A DNA stretch of 38,199 nt. It comes from a virus. Positions 1-6,227 of this stretch are shown piece after piece (within the stretch, counting starts at the first letter, position 1; every line of letters starts with the position of its first letter). Location of the stretch: IMG/VR virus record IMGVR_UViG_3300033997_000205, positions 1-38,199 of that record, one strand, 5' to 3'. The translations under genes were made by a program, and so were the position numbers. Below the pieces are notes generated by a model. It saw only the letters and a program-made list of their open reading frames with translations. It had not been told where the DNA came from and made no database searches.

Positions 1-38
1 CAGTGACCCCATACTATACGTATAGTATGGGGTCACTG
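1..38. repeat. Left hairpin telomere palindrome (telL)
   Basis: The first 38 bases are a perfect palindrome with its axis between bases 19 and 20. The central 28 bases are identical to the palindrome at the right end; only the outer flanks differ. A full palindrome at a sequence end is what is obtained when a covalently closed hairpin is read through, so the true double-stranded end lies at about base 20. The centre, TATACGTATA, resembles the N15 telomere centre TATACGCGCGTATA. With a TelN-like gene at the other end, this is the substrate or product of protelomerase. Confidence 0.95.
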
Positions 39-141
39 TGTATGTACACTTGATGCCCTATGGCACTATGTATACTTGTGTTGGGCTTTTTGTGTACATT
101 ATTGCGGATTCTGGTTTTACGTAGGGCTTTCTGTGTATATT
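34..141. promoter_or_regulatory. Left subtelomeric repeat cluster (protelomerase arm sites)
   Basis: Just inside the left telomere lies TGCCCTATGGCA (54-65), followed by a TATGTATAC motif. Two further copies of GGGCTTTnTGTGTAYATT lie at 83-100 and 124-141. The near-palindrome TGCCCTAkGGCA recurs at the same distance from the hairpin axis at the right end. In N15, inverted repeat pairs flanking telRL are bound by TelN; these look like the equivalent arms. The binding role is inferred. Confidence 0.6.
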
Positions 142-403
142 TGTTGAGGTTTCACTACTGTCTTTTAGTTGAAGCCGTTGTTTTTCTGCTTTGTTGATTT
201 TTTCAGGCCCTAGGATTTATAGGAGAGTGGAAAATAATGCGGTTAAGGTAAATGCTAGTTTTTATTGCTGTGTATTCTGACTGTCAAGGTAAGGACCCGA
301 GCTTTACTGTAAGTAGCACAACCATTGAAAATAAAGGCTTTCAGGCTCAAACAGAAAGGATTAGCTAAATAAAGGTGCAAAGTAGTTAGTTATTTTAGAG
401 GGG
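142..403. other. Intergenic stretch, no firm gene
   Basis: This AT-rich stretch lies between the telomeric repeats and the parA promoter. The only candidate is a 38-codon reading frame at 252-368 (+) with a poorly spaced AAGG in front of it; it matches nothing I recognise. No terminator or RNA gene is evident. Confidence 0.4.
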
Positions 404-432
404 TTGCAATAAATGTGCATTTGTACTAATGT
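404..432 (+). promoter_or_regulatory. Likely parA promoter
   Basis: TTGCAA (404-409) and TAATGT (427-432) are separated by 17 bases, a reasonable sigma-70 arrangement about 40 bases upstream of parA. The spacer and the -10 box are covered by the ATGTGCATTTG repeats, which suggests autorepression by a DNA-binding partition protein. The regulation is inferred from this overlap. Confidence 0.5.
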
Positions 433-452
433 GCATTTGCACAATGCAAATT
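411..452. repeat. TGTGCATTTG repeat cluster A (parA upstream)
   Basis: Two direct copies of AATGTGCATTTG start at 412 and 428. The second runs into an inverted repeat, TTTGCA-CAA-TGCAAA. The same word family occurs upstream of terS, upstream of repA, and at two early-operon genes. It is a candidate operator/centromere for the RHH protein encoded at 1102-1365. Confidence 0.6.
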
Positions 453-470
453 AACTGAACGGAGGCGGAA

Positions 471-1109
471 ATGCCGATAGTCGTTGCGATATTAAATACA
501 AAAGGTGGCTCTGGTAAAACCACAGTTGCCACTCACCTTGCCAGCATGCTGCATCAATATGATGGCCCAGTGTTGCTTGTTGACCATGACCCGCAAGGGT
601 CGTCATCGGACTGGGGCGACAGGCGCGTTGGCGATGATTTGATGCCTGTTATCAGAATGGGTTTATCAATAGCTCGTGACCTGCCAAAAGTATCAAGAGA
701 TTACAAGTGGGTCATTATCGATGGAGCGCCAGTGGTAAACGAACTCAGCGCAGCAGCTGTCAGAGCCGCTGATGTTGTGCTGATAACCGTTATGCCTAGC
801 CCTTATGATGTATGGGCAACAGCTGGCGTCGTCGAGATGGTAAAAGTGCGTCAGCAAATTACTGACGGACAACCAAAAGCGGCATTTTTAATATCTAGGG
901 CAATAAAAAATACTAACTTGAGTAAAGATGTCAGGGATGCCCTGGCTGAGTATGAATTGCCTGTATTCAAGGCTAACACCTTTCAGTTCAAAGATTATCC
1001 GGAACTGGCCGCAGTAGGTAAGTCAGTTCTCGCACTGGGTGAAGATGAAAAGCCACGCTTTGATATAAAGAAAATCATGATGGAGTTGCAGGAGTTAGCC
1101 AATGAGTAA
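471..1109 (+). CDS. parA: ParA-family partition ATPase (ParF type)
   Basis: This 212-residue P-loop ATPase segregates low-copy plasmids by forming dynamic patterns on the nucleoid. It has a deviant Walker A, KGGSGKTT, near residues 11-18, the A' motif VDHDPQG near 38-44, and Walker B IIDGAP near 82-87. The short length and absence of an N-terminal DNA-binding domain place it with type Ib ParA proteins such as ParF of TP228, rather than the longer SopA of N15. GGAGG lies upstream of the ATG. It overlaps the next gene by 8 bases, as parFG-type operons do. It probably keeps the linear prophage plasmid stable. The family is certain; the ParF subtype is inferred from size. Confidence 0.92.
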   Translation: MPIVVAILNTKGGSGKTTVATHLASMLHQYDGPVLLVDHDPQGSSSDWGDRRVGDDLMPVIRMGLSIARDLPKVSRDYKWVIIDGAPVVNELSAAAVRAADVVLITVMPSPYDVWATAGVVEMVKVRQQITDGQPKAAFLISRAIKNTNLSKDVRDALAEYELPVFKANTFQFKDYPELAAVGKSVLALGEDEKPRFDIKKIMMELQELANE

Positions 1110-1365
1110 AACAAGTTTGTCTATCAAAAAACCGACTTTAACTGACAACGCTGACGGTAAAAAGGCACTGGAGGCGCTGGCGCGCGACGATTTAGACCAG
1201 GTATTAAAACGCCTGCCGCTGAATGTGCCGGAGGAGTACTACCGCCGTCTGCACATGATGAGAGCTGGCTCAGATAAGCCTGTAAAAGCTTTTGTCCTGG
1301 AAGCGTTGGAAGACCTGTTTAAGAAGTACGACAAGGGGGATGGTAAATACCATATACAAAACTAG
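1102..1365 (+). CDS. Partition ribbon-helix-helix DNA-binding protein (ParG-like)
   Basis: This 87-residue protein follows parA with an 8-base overlap. The flexible, charged N-terminal part (about 1-35) precedes a compact segment with the strand LPLNV and helices YYRRLHMMRAGS and PVKAFVLEALEDLFKKY (about 37-77), the pattern of an RHH fold. In type Ib systems, such a protein binds repeats upstream of parA, represses the operon, and uses its N-terminal tail to stimulate ParA polymerisation and ATPase. The likely targets here are the TGTGCATTTG repeats. It has no resemblance to SopB/ParB with HTH. The role follows from the fold and neighbour; no direct match is recalled. Confidence 0.75.
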   Translation: MSKTSLSIKKPTLTDNADGKKALEALARDDLDQVLKRLPLNVPEEYYRRLHMMRAGSDKPVKAFVLEALEDLFKKYDKGDGKYHIQN

Positions 1366-1378
1366 GCTCTACAAACTG

Positions 1379-1410
1379 AAAACCCCAGGGCGGCAACCCC
1401 AGGGCTTTCT
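1379..1410. repeat. Hairpin-like CCCxGGG element, copy 1
   Basis: AAACCCCAGGG (1380-1390) can pair with CCCAGGGCTTT (1398-1408) with two mismatches. It may end the parA operon, although the T-run is short. A closely similar element lies at 31398-31427 upstream of repA, with the same AAAACCC..GGGC..GGCA..CCC..GGGCTTTCTG layout, so it may be a shared regulatory structure rather than a simple terminator. Confidence 0.4.
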
Positions 1411-1439
1411 GAGACACAAACTAATTTGAGGATCGGCTT

Positions 1440-1586
1440 ATGTCACACGACAAATATAACATTGTTAGAAAATTAACGCTGCAACAAATACTCAGCTCTG
1501 AAGAAAACAAGGCACTGGTGCGCGAATACGCTATCTGCCTGTGCCGTTGTCGTTACCTTGAGCAGCTGCTCACTCTGGCCAACTAA
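1440..1586 (+). CDS. Small hypothetical protein, 48 aa
   Basis: An open frame of 48 codons begins with ATG preceded by GAGG at a good distance and ends nine bases before the next start. The product has a polar N-terminal helix-like half and a short Cys-rich stretch, CLCRCRY (residues 34-40), near a leucine-rich end. It lies first in a run of small genes after the CCCxGGG element. I do not recognise the family. The ribosome binding site and tight packing argue that it is translated. Confidence 0.5.
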   Translation: MSHDKYNIVRKLTLQQILSSEENKALVREYAICLCRCRYLEQLLTLAN

Positions 1587-1595
1587 GGAGCTGTC

Positions 1596-1850
1596 ATGTT
1601 TTTACTGAAAAAACCACTTCAATCCGAAATTACCCTGGTAACAACCGCCAAATGCAACTGCTGCAATTGCGATGCTGAAATCGTTGTCGACGCGCCCAAT
1701 ACCGAAGCGGCTGCACGGCTAATAGCTAAGCAAGGCTGGCATGCCTACGAACGCTCAGACGAAGTCGGTGGCAACGCCTGCCCGAGCTGCATTGAAGAAA
1801 TGCGACAACTGGAGGCAGAGGATGAAGCGGCTGCAGAACAGGGTGACTAA
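1596..1850 (+). CDS. Small zinc-ribbon protein
   Basis: This 84-residue protein has two cysteine pairs, CNCCNC (about 20-25) and CPSC (about 62-65), spaced as in a zinc ribbon. An acidic Glu/Ala-rich tail follows from about residue 70. AAGGAG lies upstream of the ATG. Such small zinc-binding proteins are common in phage accessory operons, and their partners are usually unknown. No enzymatic motif is visible. The 3' end overlaps the start of the next small gene by 29 bases. Confidence 0.65.
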   Translation: MFLLKKPLQSEITLVTTAKCNCCNCDAEIVVDAPNTEAAARLIAKQGWHAYERSDEVGGNACPSCIEEMRQLEAEDEAAAEQGD

Positions 1851-1926
1851 CATGGCAGTTCTTGCTGCCACCGGTGCTTTTGTTTTCACTGTAATGTGGT
1901 TAAACAAAGCGATACTTTTTATCTAA
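1822..1926 (+). CDS. Single-helix membrane peptide, 34 aa
   Basis: The frame starts at an ATG with GGAGG six bases upstream, inside the end of the zinc-ribbon gene, and encodes about 34 residues. A basic N-terminus (MKRLQNR) precedes one hydrophobic segment of about 20 residues, so it should insert with its N-terminus in the cytoplasm. A longer reading from 1741 exists but lacks a ribosome binding site. A start at 1852 is also possible, giving 24 residues. The function is unknown; position does not link it to lysis, since the lysis genes lie elsewhere. Confidence 0.45.
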   Translation: MKRLQNRVTNMAVLAATGAFVFTVMWLNKAILFI

Positions 1927-1942
1927 ATTTAGGGATATGACG

Positions 1943-2377
1943 ATGAGCGAAACAACTGTAATGCAAGCATCGAATGTGAAGGAGTTCACTGTTGACTATA
2001 ACTGGTTTGAAGTAGGGCTGGCTGTCGACCTGAATGTTTTCACTAAAGAAAAAGCGGAAGAAATAAATAATTTTTGGGGCGATGGCATGGAATGGCTGGA
2101 AGGCTCAAAAGGAGATGTTGTTCAGGCGGCTCTGAAGCGCATCGCACGAGTTTGCTTCTTTTTAGTTTTAGAGCATGACTACAACCGCTGGGGTGTTCAG
2201 CAGGCTTTTGATTATGACGACAGCGATGGCGGGATTGAGGGTTATCCAAAAATGGATGGCTCTGCAGGGATAGTTATTCTTTTTGCCGAACGCATCACAA
2301 TGGACGCATCTGATATGAGCATAAAATTTAAAGATATCGAACAACTGCCACCACCTGCAGTTGAGCCACAAGATTAG
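1943..2377 (+). CDS. DUF2528-like phage protein
   Basis: This 144-residue acidic protein contains FTVDYNWFEV (about 15-24) followed by an EINNFWG segment, a pattern I associate with the DUF2528 family of phage and prophage proteins of unknown function. The start at 1943 is preferred over the ATG at 1937 because AGGG (1931-1934) is then correctly spaced. There are no transmembrane segments or catalytic motifs. It sits in the rightward operon of small accessory genes. The family assignment is from memory of the pattern and is moderate. Confidence 0.6.
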   Translation: MSETTVMQASNVKEFTVDYNWFEVGLAVDLNVFTKEKAEEINNFWGDGMEWLEGSKGDVVQAALKRIARVCFFLVLEHDYNRWGVQQAFDYDDSDGGIEGYPKMDGSAGIVILFAERITMDASDMSIKFKDIEQLPPPAVEPQD

Positions 2378-2386
2378 GAGGCACCT

Positions 2387-2725
2387 ATGGACGAAGCAAC
2401 CAGAGCGCGGGTAATAAAGGCTCCTTTGATCGTTGAGATGATGCAACTCGCTGCAGCTGCAATTTTAGAACAGCATGGGGCTTTAATAGTTGAAGCAGCG
2501 CATACCAACAAGGATAAGGATGGTGAAAAAATGGCTCGTTTAATCGGCTCTGGCATGGCTGGCCAGGCAAGCATGATCAGAGCCAGAGCAAAATCAAAGT
2601 CTGCTACAGCTTTTAACCTGGCAGCAGCACGAGAAGTGCCTATCAACTGGGATGAGGCATGGCTGAATAAGCGCCTAAGCGACGATGAATTAACAAAGAT
2701 AGTGCTGGCAGCGCTGGGGGTTTAA
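2387..2725 (+). CDS. Hypothetical protein with DDELTKIVLAALG tail
   Basis: This 112-residue, alanine-rich, mainly helical protein is not recognised. GGAGG lies before its ATG. Its last residues, DDELTKIVLAALG, are shared exactly with the next gene product although the bodies are unrelated. The matching DNA continues into the start of the following gene. The tail may be a docking or oligomerisation helix, or simply mark a recombination joint. Confidence 0.6.
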   Translation: MDEATRARVIKAPLIVEMMQLAAAAILEQHGALIVEAAHTNKDKDGEKMARLIGSGMAGQASMIRARAKSKSATAFNLAAAREVPINWDEAWLNKRLSDDELTKIVLAALGV

Positions 2726-2737
2726 CCGTGGAAATAA
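2681..2737 (+). repeat. 57-bp direct repeat, copy 1
   Basis: These 57 bases match 3172-3228 with five differences. They span the last 13 codons of one gene, its stop, the intergenic bases and the first codons of the next gene (GTG-GAA-ATA). The repeat therefore brackets the gene at 2728-3216 and would allow homologous loss or exchange of that gene as a unit. Confidence 0.85.
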
Positions 2738-3216
2738 ATTCATTAGCTTTCGAGCGTTGGTTTTTGGAGCAATTTGGGAAGCGGCTGCGTGATTCAGCTC
2801 TAAGGACTGGGGAGGATGGTCAGTATAAAAATAAAGAAATTCAGGATTGCTGGCTGAGGTTTAAAGAAAGGAGGTCGAAGGAGGGTCCGTACTATTGCTT
2901 GTGCACAAACTGTTTGCTTATTACTGCATATTCACAGGACAAGCATAACGAAGTTGAATTTTGCTCTTGTGGCGGCCAGTTTTGCGGATGTCCGAGCTGC
3001 GATAGTTTTGCTGAAGCGCAAAGTGAGATTAACGAAAATCCAAGCTGGTACCTTTTCGCTAAAAATTATCCAGGCATTTTAAGAAAAGCTGCAGCAGCAG
3101 CTCCGATGAATATGAAGGCCGCAAGGGATGCTGCATCTTCAGCAGGCGCCGCTTTCCCGAGCAACCTTACCGACGATGAATTAACAAAAATAGTGCTGGC
3201 TGCACTGGGGGCTTAA
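2728..3216 (+). CDS. Cys-rich hypothetical protein
   Basis: This 162-residue protein starts at GTG, with GGGGG from the preceding coding end as the likely ribosome binding site. The middle holds cysteine clusters CLCTNC (about 57-62) and CSCGGQFCGCPSC (about 78-90), suggesting one or two zinc sites. The N-terminal region (FERWFLEQFGKRL) looks like short helical phage proteins. An Ala-rich linker leads to the DDELTKIVLAALG tail shared with the preceding gene. Its function is not recognised. It is bracketed by the 57-bp repeats and may be an exchangeable cassette. Confidence 0.6.
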   Translation: MEINSLAFERWFLEQFGKRLRDSALRTGEDGQYKNKEIQDCWLRFKERRSKEGPYYCLCTNCLLITAYSQDKHNEVEFCSCGGQFCGCPSCDSFAEAQSEINENPSWYLFAKNYPGILRKAAAAAPMNMKAARDAASSAGAAFPSNLTDDELTKIVLAALGA

Positions 3217-3228
3217 CCATGGAAATAA
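3172..3228 (+). repeat. 57-bp direct repeat, copy 2
   Basis: This is the second copy of the joint sequence described at 2681-2737. Here it links the end of the Cys-rich gene with the ATG-GAA-ATA start of the following gene. Four of the five differences between the copies are A/G or C/T transitions. Confidence 0.85.
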
Positions 3229-3848
3229 TGATTTTAACAACGGATAAAAGGCTCGGCGTAAAAGCCGGTGAAATTTATGAAGCGAAGCGGTACCAATACG
3301 ACCCGCACGAAAAATACTCGCTCATAGCGAGAATTCCGGACGGCTATGACCCGAGCTGCAATCAGTATATTGACGGCGTTGCAACAAAAGTCAGGGGTGT
3401 ATGGTGCCGAGTTGTTGATGGGGCTTTTGAAGAGATCCCAGCCAACGAACTGCCTGCTGTAGAGACTAAAAAAAGCGCGCTTGAAAACCTAAGTGATTTC
3501 ATCACTGACGACATTTTGGCTATGAGTGATGATGAGGTTGAATCAGAGCTGCAGAGTCTTGGAGTGGATGTAGATAAACAGGTTAGTAAATTCAGGAATC
3601 TTATGAACAAAAAAGTAAAAGTAACACCAGCTCAACGGTTGGCGCTCAGCAATATGGTCAAACTCAACAGGCCAGCAACGAGCCAGGAAATCGGTGTGCA
3701 GATCAAGTCGATGCAAACGCTGAAAAGTTTGGGGCTGGTGGTTAACCAGGAGCGGTTTGGAGAGGCTGAAAATGTAGGGCGGGAGTGCCAGGCAATTCAC
3801 TGGAGTTTGGCTGAAGGTTTTGACTTGGACAAAGTGGAGACTAAGTGA
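3219..3848 (+). CDS. Hypothetical protein with possible C-terminal winged helix
   Basis: This 209-residue product is not recognised. Its N-terminal third (about 1-75), beginning MEIMILTTDKRLGV, has a strand-rich, KOW/SH3-like look. A central segment, MSDDEVESELQSLGVD (about 101-116), resembles a short motif recurring in phage and toxin-antitoxin accessory proteins. The C-terminal part (about 135-200), with PATSQEIGVQIKSMQTL and HWSLAEG, reads like a winged-helix unit. The start lies inside repeat copy 2. DNA binding is an inference from the pattern only. Confidence 0.55.
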   Translation: MEIMILTTDKRLGVKAGEIYEAKRYQYDPHEKYSLIARIPDGYDPSCNQYIDGVATKVRGVWCRVVDGAFEEIPANELPAVETKKSALENLSDFITDDILAMSDDEVESELQSLGVDVDKQVSKFRNLMNKKVKVTPAQRLALSNMVKLNRPATSQEIGVQIKSMQTLKSLGLVVNQERFGEAENVGRECQAIHWSLAEGFDLDKVETK

Positions 3849-4126
3849 TGCGTGATGCAGATATCAACGGCGCGGTGCTTGGCACTGAGTCAAAAGTTCA
3901 GGTTAACTCTATCAACTTAACTTTATCATTCAACGACGCTTATGCTCTGTGTAACGTACTTCACCCGCAGGCTTTGGCTGATGTGAAAAAGTGGCTGAAT
4001 GACGCTCAGCTTGAAGCTGTGAAGCGTATAGGACGGGATTTAGGTGTTTTTGTGGACCATAGCTCAAGGAATAATCTTGGCGAGTGGATGATAGCTATAC
4101 TGCCAGAGCCAGAATCGGCAGAGTGA
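3848..4126 (+). CDS. Hypothetical protein, last gene of the left operon
   Basis: This 92-residue protein is translationally coupled to the gene before it through a TGATG overlap, so the ATG at 3848 is preferred to the GTG at 3845. The sequence has a beta-rich beginning and a helical centre (YALCNVLHPQALADVKKWLNDAQ) but no motif I can name. The paired DnaA boxes and the terminator follow directly. Confidence 0.55.
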   Translation: MRDADINGAVLGTESKVQVNSINLTLSFNDAYALCNVLHPQALADVKKWLNDAQLEAVKRIGRDLGVFVDHSSRNNLGEWMIAILPEPESAE

Positions 4127-4127
4127 C

Positions 4128-4150
4128 TTATCCACAGAAGTTGTGGATAA
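4128..4150. promoter_or_regulatory. Inverted pair of perfect DnaA boxes
   Basis: TTATCCACA (4128-4136) and TGTGGATAA (4142-4150) form a 9+5+9 inverted repeat, and both match the DnaA box consensus exactly. They lie just after the last gene of the left operon. DnaA binding is known for this motif; that it serves plasmid replication here is inferred. Confidence 0.7.
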
Positions 4151-4160
4151 AAGTTGAACA

Positions 4161-4189
4161 ATAGCCCTGCATATGCGGGCTATTTTTTT
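4161..4189 (+). terminator. Rho-independent terminator of the left operon
   Basis: ATAGCCC pairs with GGGCTAT around a GCATATGC loop, followed by TTTTTTT. This is a strong intrinsic terminator on the + strand, 35 bases after the last gene of the rightward operon. Confidence 0.9.
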
Positions 4190-4204
4190 GTGTTGCGGGT
4201 GTTG

Positions 4205-4236
4205 CCTGGTGTTGCGCGAAAAGTTGCAACACCAGG
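4205..4236. repeat. 11-bp perfect inverted repeat
   Basis: CCTGGTGTTGC (4205-4215) and GCAACACCAGG (4226-4236) flank ten bases. There is no T-run on either side, so it is not a classical terminator. It lies between the terminator and the TTACCA repeats; it could be a protein binding site or an RNA hairpin. Confidence 0.7.
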
Positions 4237-4242
4237 CGCGGT

Positions 4243-4310
4243 TTACCAAAGGCTTACCAGCTGCAGGCCACTGTTTACCAGTGAAAAGCTGCCAAGTGGT
4301 AAAGTTACCA
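4243..4310. repeat. TTACCA short repeats (iteron-like)
   Basis: TTACCA occurs at 4243, 4254, 4275 and 4305, and inverted (TGGTAA) at 4297: five copies in 68 bases, the last overlapping the stop of dam. Spacings are 11, 21, 22 and 8 bases, near whole helical turns for the first three intervals. Iteron or operator function is inferred. Confidence 0.5.
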
Positions 4311-5063
4311 GTTAAAAATGACCAGTTCGCCAGCTTCTTTACCACCACGGCCACCCACGGTATGCCGCAGGTTTATTTCTTTCATCCGGAAGCCAGCAAA
4401 GACTTTACGAATGTCCGGATGGTCGTTGATGCTGATGATCATCTTACCTTTGACTGTTCTGGCCAGCTCGGCCATTGCCTGGTAATTCTCAAAAGGGAAG
4501 TCCACGCCGTAGCCGGTTGTTTCCCAGTACGGCGGGTCCAGATAAAAAAGGCTGTGAGGTCGGTCATAGCGCTTTATACACGCCTGCCAGTCCAGATGTT
4601 CAACAAAAGTCCGGCTCAGCCTTAAATGCGCCTGGCTTAAATTTTCCTCCATCCGGAGCAGGTTTAGTTTTGGCGCTGTGGTGGTCGCGGTACCAAAGGT
4701 GCGGCCCTGTATTTTGGAGCCAAACGACATCTGCTGCAGGTAATAAAAACGCGCTGCGCGTTGGATGTCTGTCAGCGTTTCGGTTGGGGTATCGTCCAGC
4801 CACTCAAACATTTTGCGGCTGATCAGCGCCCACTTGAACTGGCGGACGAACTCCTCGAGGTGATGCTGCACCACGCGATATAAATTCACCAGGTCGCCGT
4901 TCACATCGTTGATCACTTCAACCTTTGTCGGCATCTTCATAAAAAACAGCGCGGCACCGCCGCAGAACGGCTCTACATAGCACTCATGTTCAGGGAACTC
5001 TGGCAGGATTTCTTTAGCCAGGCGGCGCTTGCCACCCATCCATGAAAAAAACGGTTTACTCAT
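4305..5063 (-). CDS. dam: DNA adenine N6-methyltransferase (D12 class, Dam-like)
   Basis: This 252-residue enzyme transfers a methyl group from S-adenosylmethionine to adenine in DNA. The N-terminal FSWMGGKRRL (about 6-15) and EPFCGGAALFF (about 31-41) form the cofactor site. The catalytic DPPYW is near 175-179. The order fits alpha-class D12 MTases such as Dam. It is the last gene of the leftward late region, after tail gene D. Expressed late, it probably marks virion DNA against host restriction or tunes DnaA/GATC processes; the recognition sequence cannot be read here. Confidence 0.92.
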   Translation of the reverse strand: MSKPFFSWMGGKRRLAKEILPEFPEHECYVEPFCGGAALFFMKMPTKVEVINDVNGDLVNLYRVVQHHLEEFVRQFKWALISRKMFEWLDDTPTETLTDIQRAARFYYLQQMSFGSKIQGRTFGTATTTAPKLNLLRMEENLSQAHLRLSRTFVEHLDWQACIKRYDRPHSLFYLDPPYWETTGYGVDFPFENYQAMAELARTVKGKMIISINDHPDIRKVFAGFRMKEINLRHTVGGRGGKEAGELVIFNW

Positions 5064-5104
5064 AACGTGAGCCTTTCCTTTGCAAATTTAACAATGATCG
5101 GATA

Positions 5105-5200
5105 GTCTCCCCGCGCCTCGCGAGGCGGGAGGGCCTTGGTTTGGCTCACATGGCATACTCATGTGGGTAAGACGTCAGCCCGGTGTGCAACCACCGGGTT
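5105..5200 (-). promoter_or_regulatory. Structured leader upstream of dam
   Basis: The 153-base gap between gene D and dam holds two inverted repeats: GCCTCGCGAGGC (5115-5126), extended by CTCCC/GGGAG, and CCCGGTG (5179-5185) with CACCGGG (5192-5198). Neither has a T-run. A 24-codon frame starting ATGAGTATGCC on the - strand lies between them. It may be an attenuating leader for dam, as com-mom regulation is translational in Mu; that comparison is only an analogy. Confidence 0.4.
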
Positions 5201-5216
5201 GTCGCCCTCTTCTCTT

Positions 5217-6227
5217 TTAAAGCGGTTCTGTGGCTTCCAGCCAGCATCGATAGCCACTCCCTCTGTCACCCTTGGCTGTGACCTTATCTAAGGACCAACG
5301 GCCGCGCATGTAGTCAGGAAAGCTGCTATCCAGCTCAATCAATCCCTCTGCTACCAGGCGAGGGTCGCCTGGTACTTCCATCTTTAACGTGACCCCTGTG
5401 CGGACCACTTTTCTCAGCTCGCTATCAGCTGACTCCCGGGCGTGTATTTCGCTTTCAAACTGGTCAGCCAGCTTTTTAAACGGAGCATCGCCCAGCGTGA
5501 CCTCCACTTCCTTTCCGGCATCAGCGTCCCAGTACTTTGCAACCACACCTTTGAACGTAGTCCGACTGGGAAAGTCGACCTCCGCATTGATGAAGCTGGT
5601 ACTGGTTGGAACGTTGTTCCTTGGCAAGCTGAATTTGACCGGCTCCAGAGTTTGTCCGGATATGCTTTTCAGCTGCCCCCTTCTGGCCATGATGTAAAGC
5701 TGATCCACAGGCTTAGTCACAGCGTCGTAGCGTTTCGCCAGGCGCGTTAAAAAGCCCATGTCGGTCTCGTCGGTCTGGTCGATGTGTTCAACCAGGAGCG
5801 CATCAAGGTCGGGTGCAACCCGGGGCGAAAATCCGTGGGCTTTCACCACTTGGCGGAAAATATCCCCGAGTTTCATTTTTGAAAAACTGCGTGACCGGCG
5901 CAGCTTGAACTGCGTCTCATCTTTCACCTGAAACGGTGCTGCAGTTGCCACAATAGTCACGCTGTCCGGAAATATCCTGGGCGTGACCCTTGTGATTTTA
6001 AACATCCCTTTATCGGTCAGCGCCGGTGACTCAGCATACCCCTCAGACACCCCGATGCTTTCGCCTTCCCTTGGTCGTCCAGGCATGCCCTGCGTGTCTA
6101 TTTTTAACGTCAGCTGGTCGGATTGTCTGCCTGCAGCGTCTATCCGTTCCCAGGAGATCAGCCGCTGATTGATGAGGGCGGCATGCGCTCCTCTTGCAAT
6201 AAAACGGGGTGTAAAATTTAGTCCCAT
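5217..6227 (-). CDS. D: P2 gpD-like tail protein (late control D family)
   Basis: This 336-residue protein matches the phage late control gene D family. In P2, gpD is the tail hub component related to the gp27 half of the T4 spike complex. It begins MGLNFTPRF, and its central region (RSFSKMKLGDIFRQVV and LLVEHIDQTDETDMGFLTRLAKRYDA, about 95-170) is typical of the family. It overlaps the end of gene X by 10 bases and comes after T and U, as in P2. Length is close to the usual 350-390. Confidence 0.92.
   Translation of the reverse strand: MGLNFTPRFIARGAHAALINQRLISWERIDAAGRQSDQLTLKIDTQGMPGRPREGESIGVSEGYAESPALTDKGMFKITRVTPRIFPDSVTIVATAAPFQVKDETQFKLRRSRSFSKMKLGDIFRQVVKAHGFSPRVAPDLDALLVEHIDQTDETDMGFLTRLAKRYDAVTKPVDQLYIMARRGQLKSISGQTLEPVKFSLPRNNVPTSTSFINAEVDFPSRTTFKGVVAKYWDADAGKEVEVTLGDAPFKKLADQFESEIHARESADSELRKVVRTGVTLKMEVPGDPRLVAEGLIELDSSFPDYMRGRWSLDKVTAKGDRGSGYRCWLEATEPL

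Noticed and set aside
252-368. 38-codon + strand frame near the left telomere
   Set aside because: The only AAGG is three bases from the ATG, composition is unremarkable and no family fits; chance frames of this length are common in AT-rich DNA.
471-1365. SopA/SopB (N15-type) partition genes
   Set aside because: ParA is too short and lacks the N-terminal HTH, and the partner is an 87-residue RHH-like protein, not a ParB.
4173-4625. 150-codon + strand frame opposite dam
   Set aside because: It begins inside the terminator hairpin and is a shadow of the methylase gene.
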